From: Clostridia bacterium | Lineage (GTDB): Bacteria > Bacillota > DSM-521 > Neomoorellales > SLTJ01 | Reading direction: 5' to 3' | Assembly: GCA_014360105.1 (NCBI GenBank) | Contig: JACIYD010000119.1 | Coordinates: 1 to 5,599, forward strand | DNA: 5,599 bases | Shown here: positions 5,461-5,599 of the stretch, in pieces | Layout: the number at the start of each line of letters is the position of its first letter | Numbering within the stretch: the stretch's first letter is position 1 | Program-made: the position numbers and the translations under genes | Notes under the pieces: model-generated | What the model saw: only the letters and a program-made list of their open reading frames with translations | Told to the model about the DNA's origin: nothing | Database searches by the model: none

Positions 5461-5599
5461 ATGCCGACCATTACCATTCACGGCTAAGAAGTACAGGACC
5501 TGGAGGAGTAAGGTCGGCTGCCCTGGTGCAATGATGTCCTAGTCGATTTGTTCTAACCGGCGCAAGCGACCCAATATTGGGTTCGCACCTCATAATCTA
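5461..5599 (+). pseudogene. possible decayed start of a [2Fe-2S]-domain gene, runs off the window
   Basis: From ATG 5461, frame 1 reads MPTITIHG, a TAG-like break (TAA at 5485-5487), then EVQDLEE and another TAA. The pattern resembles the N-terminus of NuoG/HydA-type [2Fe-2S] proteins (M-ITI-G-EV-V-EG). About 25 codons on, the same frame gives QYWVRTS, which might be a damaged version of the IPTLC motif, but the spacing is about 12 residues too long and further stops intervene. No ribosome site is seen. The match is short and could be chance; nothing else gene-like is visible in 5428-5599. Confidence 0.25.

Noticed and set aside
1..5599. CRISPR array, tRNA, rRNA, insertion sequence or transposase
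   Set aside because: No regularly spaced repeats, no cloverleaf or rRNA-like stretch and no transposase motifs were found on either strand.

Overview
The window is GC-rich bacterial DNA and reads as an accessory, transporter-rich locus next to the remains of an anaerobic catabolic operon. The degraded genes belong to the 2-hydroxyacyl-CoA dehydratase / benzoyl-CoA reductase (HGD-D) family, its ASKHA-type activator ATPase and a 2[4Fe-4S] ferredoxin. With the strong GGAGG-type ribosome sites and GTG starts, this suggests a strict anaerobe, most likely of the Clostridia (Peptococcaceae or Moorella-like). That placement is inference; no phylogenetic marker is present.

Layout: positions 1-2561 hold two consecutive plus-strand genes for paralogous 12-helix MFS transporters. 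The first is cut by the left window edge. Positions 2562-2802 are a gap between convergent genes, packed with small inverted repeats and one copy of a roughly 47-bp palindromic repeat. Positions 2803-4059 encode, on the minus strand, a third and more distant MFS protein resembling the oxalate/formate antiporter (OFA) branch. A possible 29-residue hydrophobic small ORF lies just upstream of it.

Positions 4230-5140 contain no intact gene, but the plus strand carries recognisable pieces, scrambled among all three frames. In order these are a middle piece of an activator ATPase, a second copy of the palindromic repeat, an HGD-D subunit piece with several frameshifts and stops, and the C-terminal part of an activator ATPase. 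The HGD-D piece and the second activator piece abut directly, as expected after an internal deletion. Positions 5167-5427 then carry an apparently intact 86-residue ferredoxin with its own ribosome site. The last 140 bases may be the decayed start of a [2Fe-2S]-type gene.

Together: an intact operon of this kind would have coupled ferredoxin-derived electrons and ATP hydrolysis by the activator to a difficult reduction or dehydration of an acyl-CoA. The MFS transporters could have served uptake of the matching organic acid. Here the enzyme genes are dead, while the transporters and ferredoxin remain open. The most notable unexplained structure is the palindromic repeat, whose two same-orientation copies bracket the third transporter gene.
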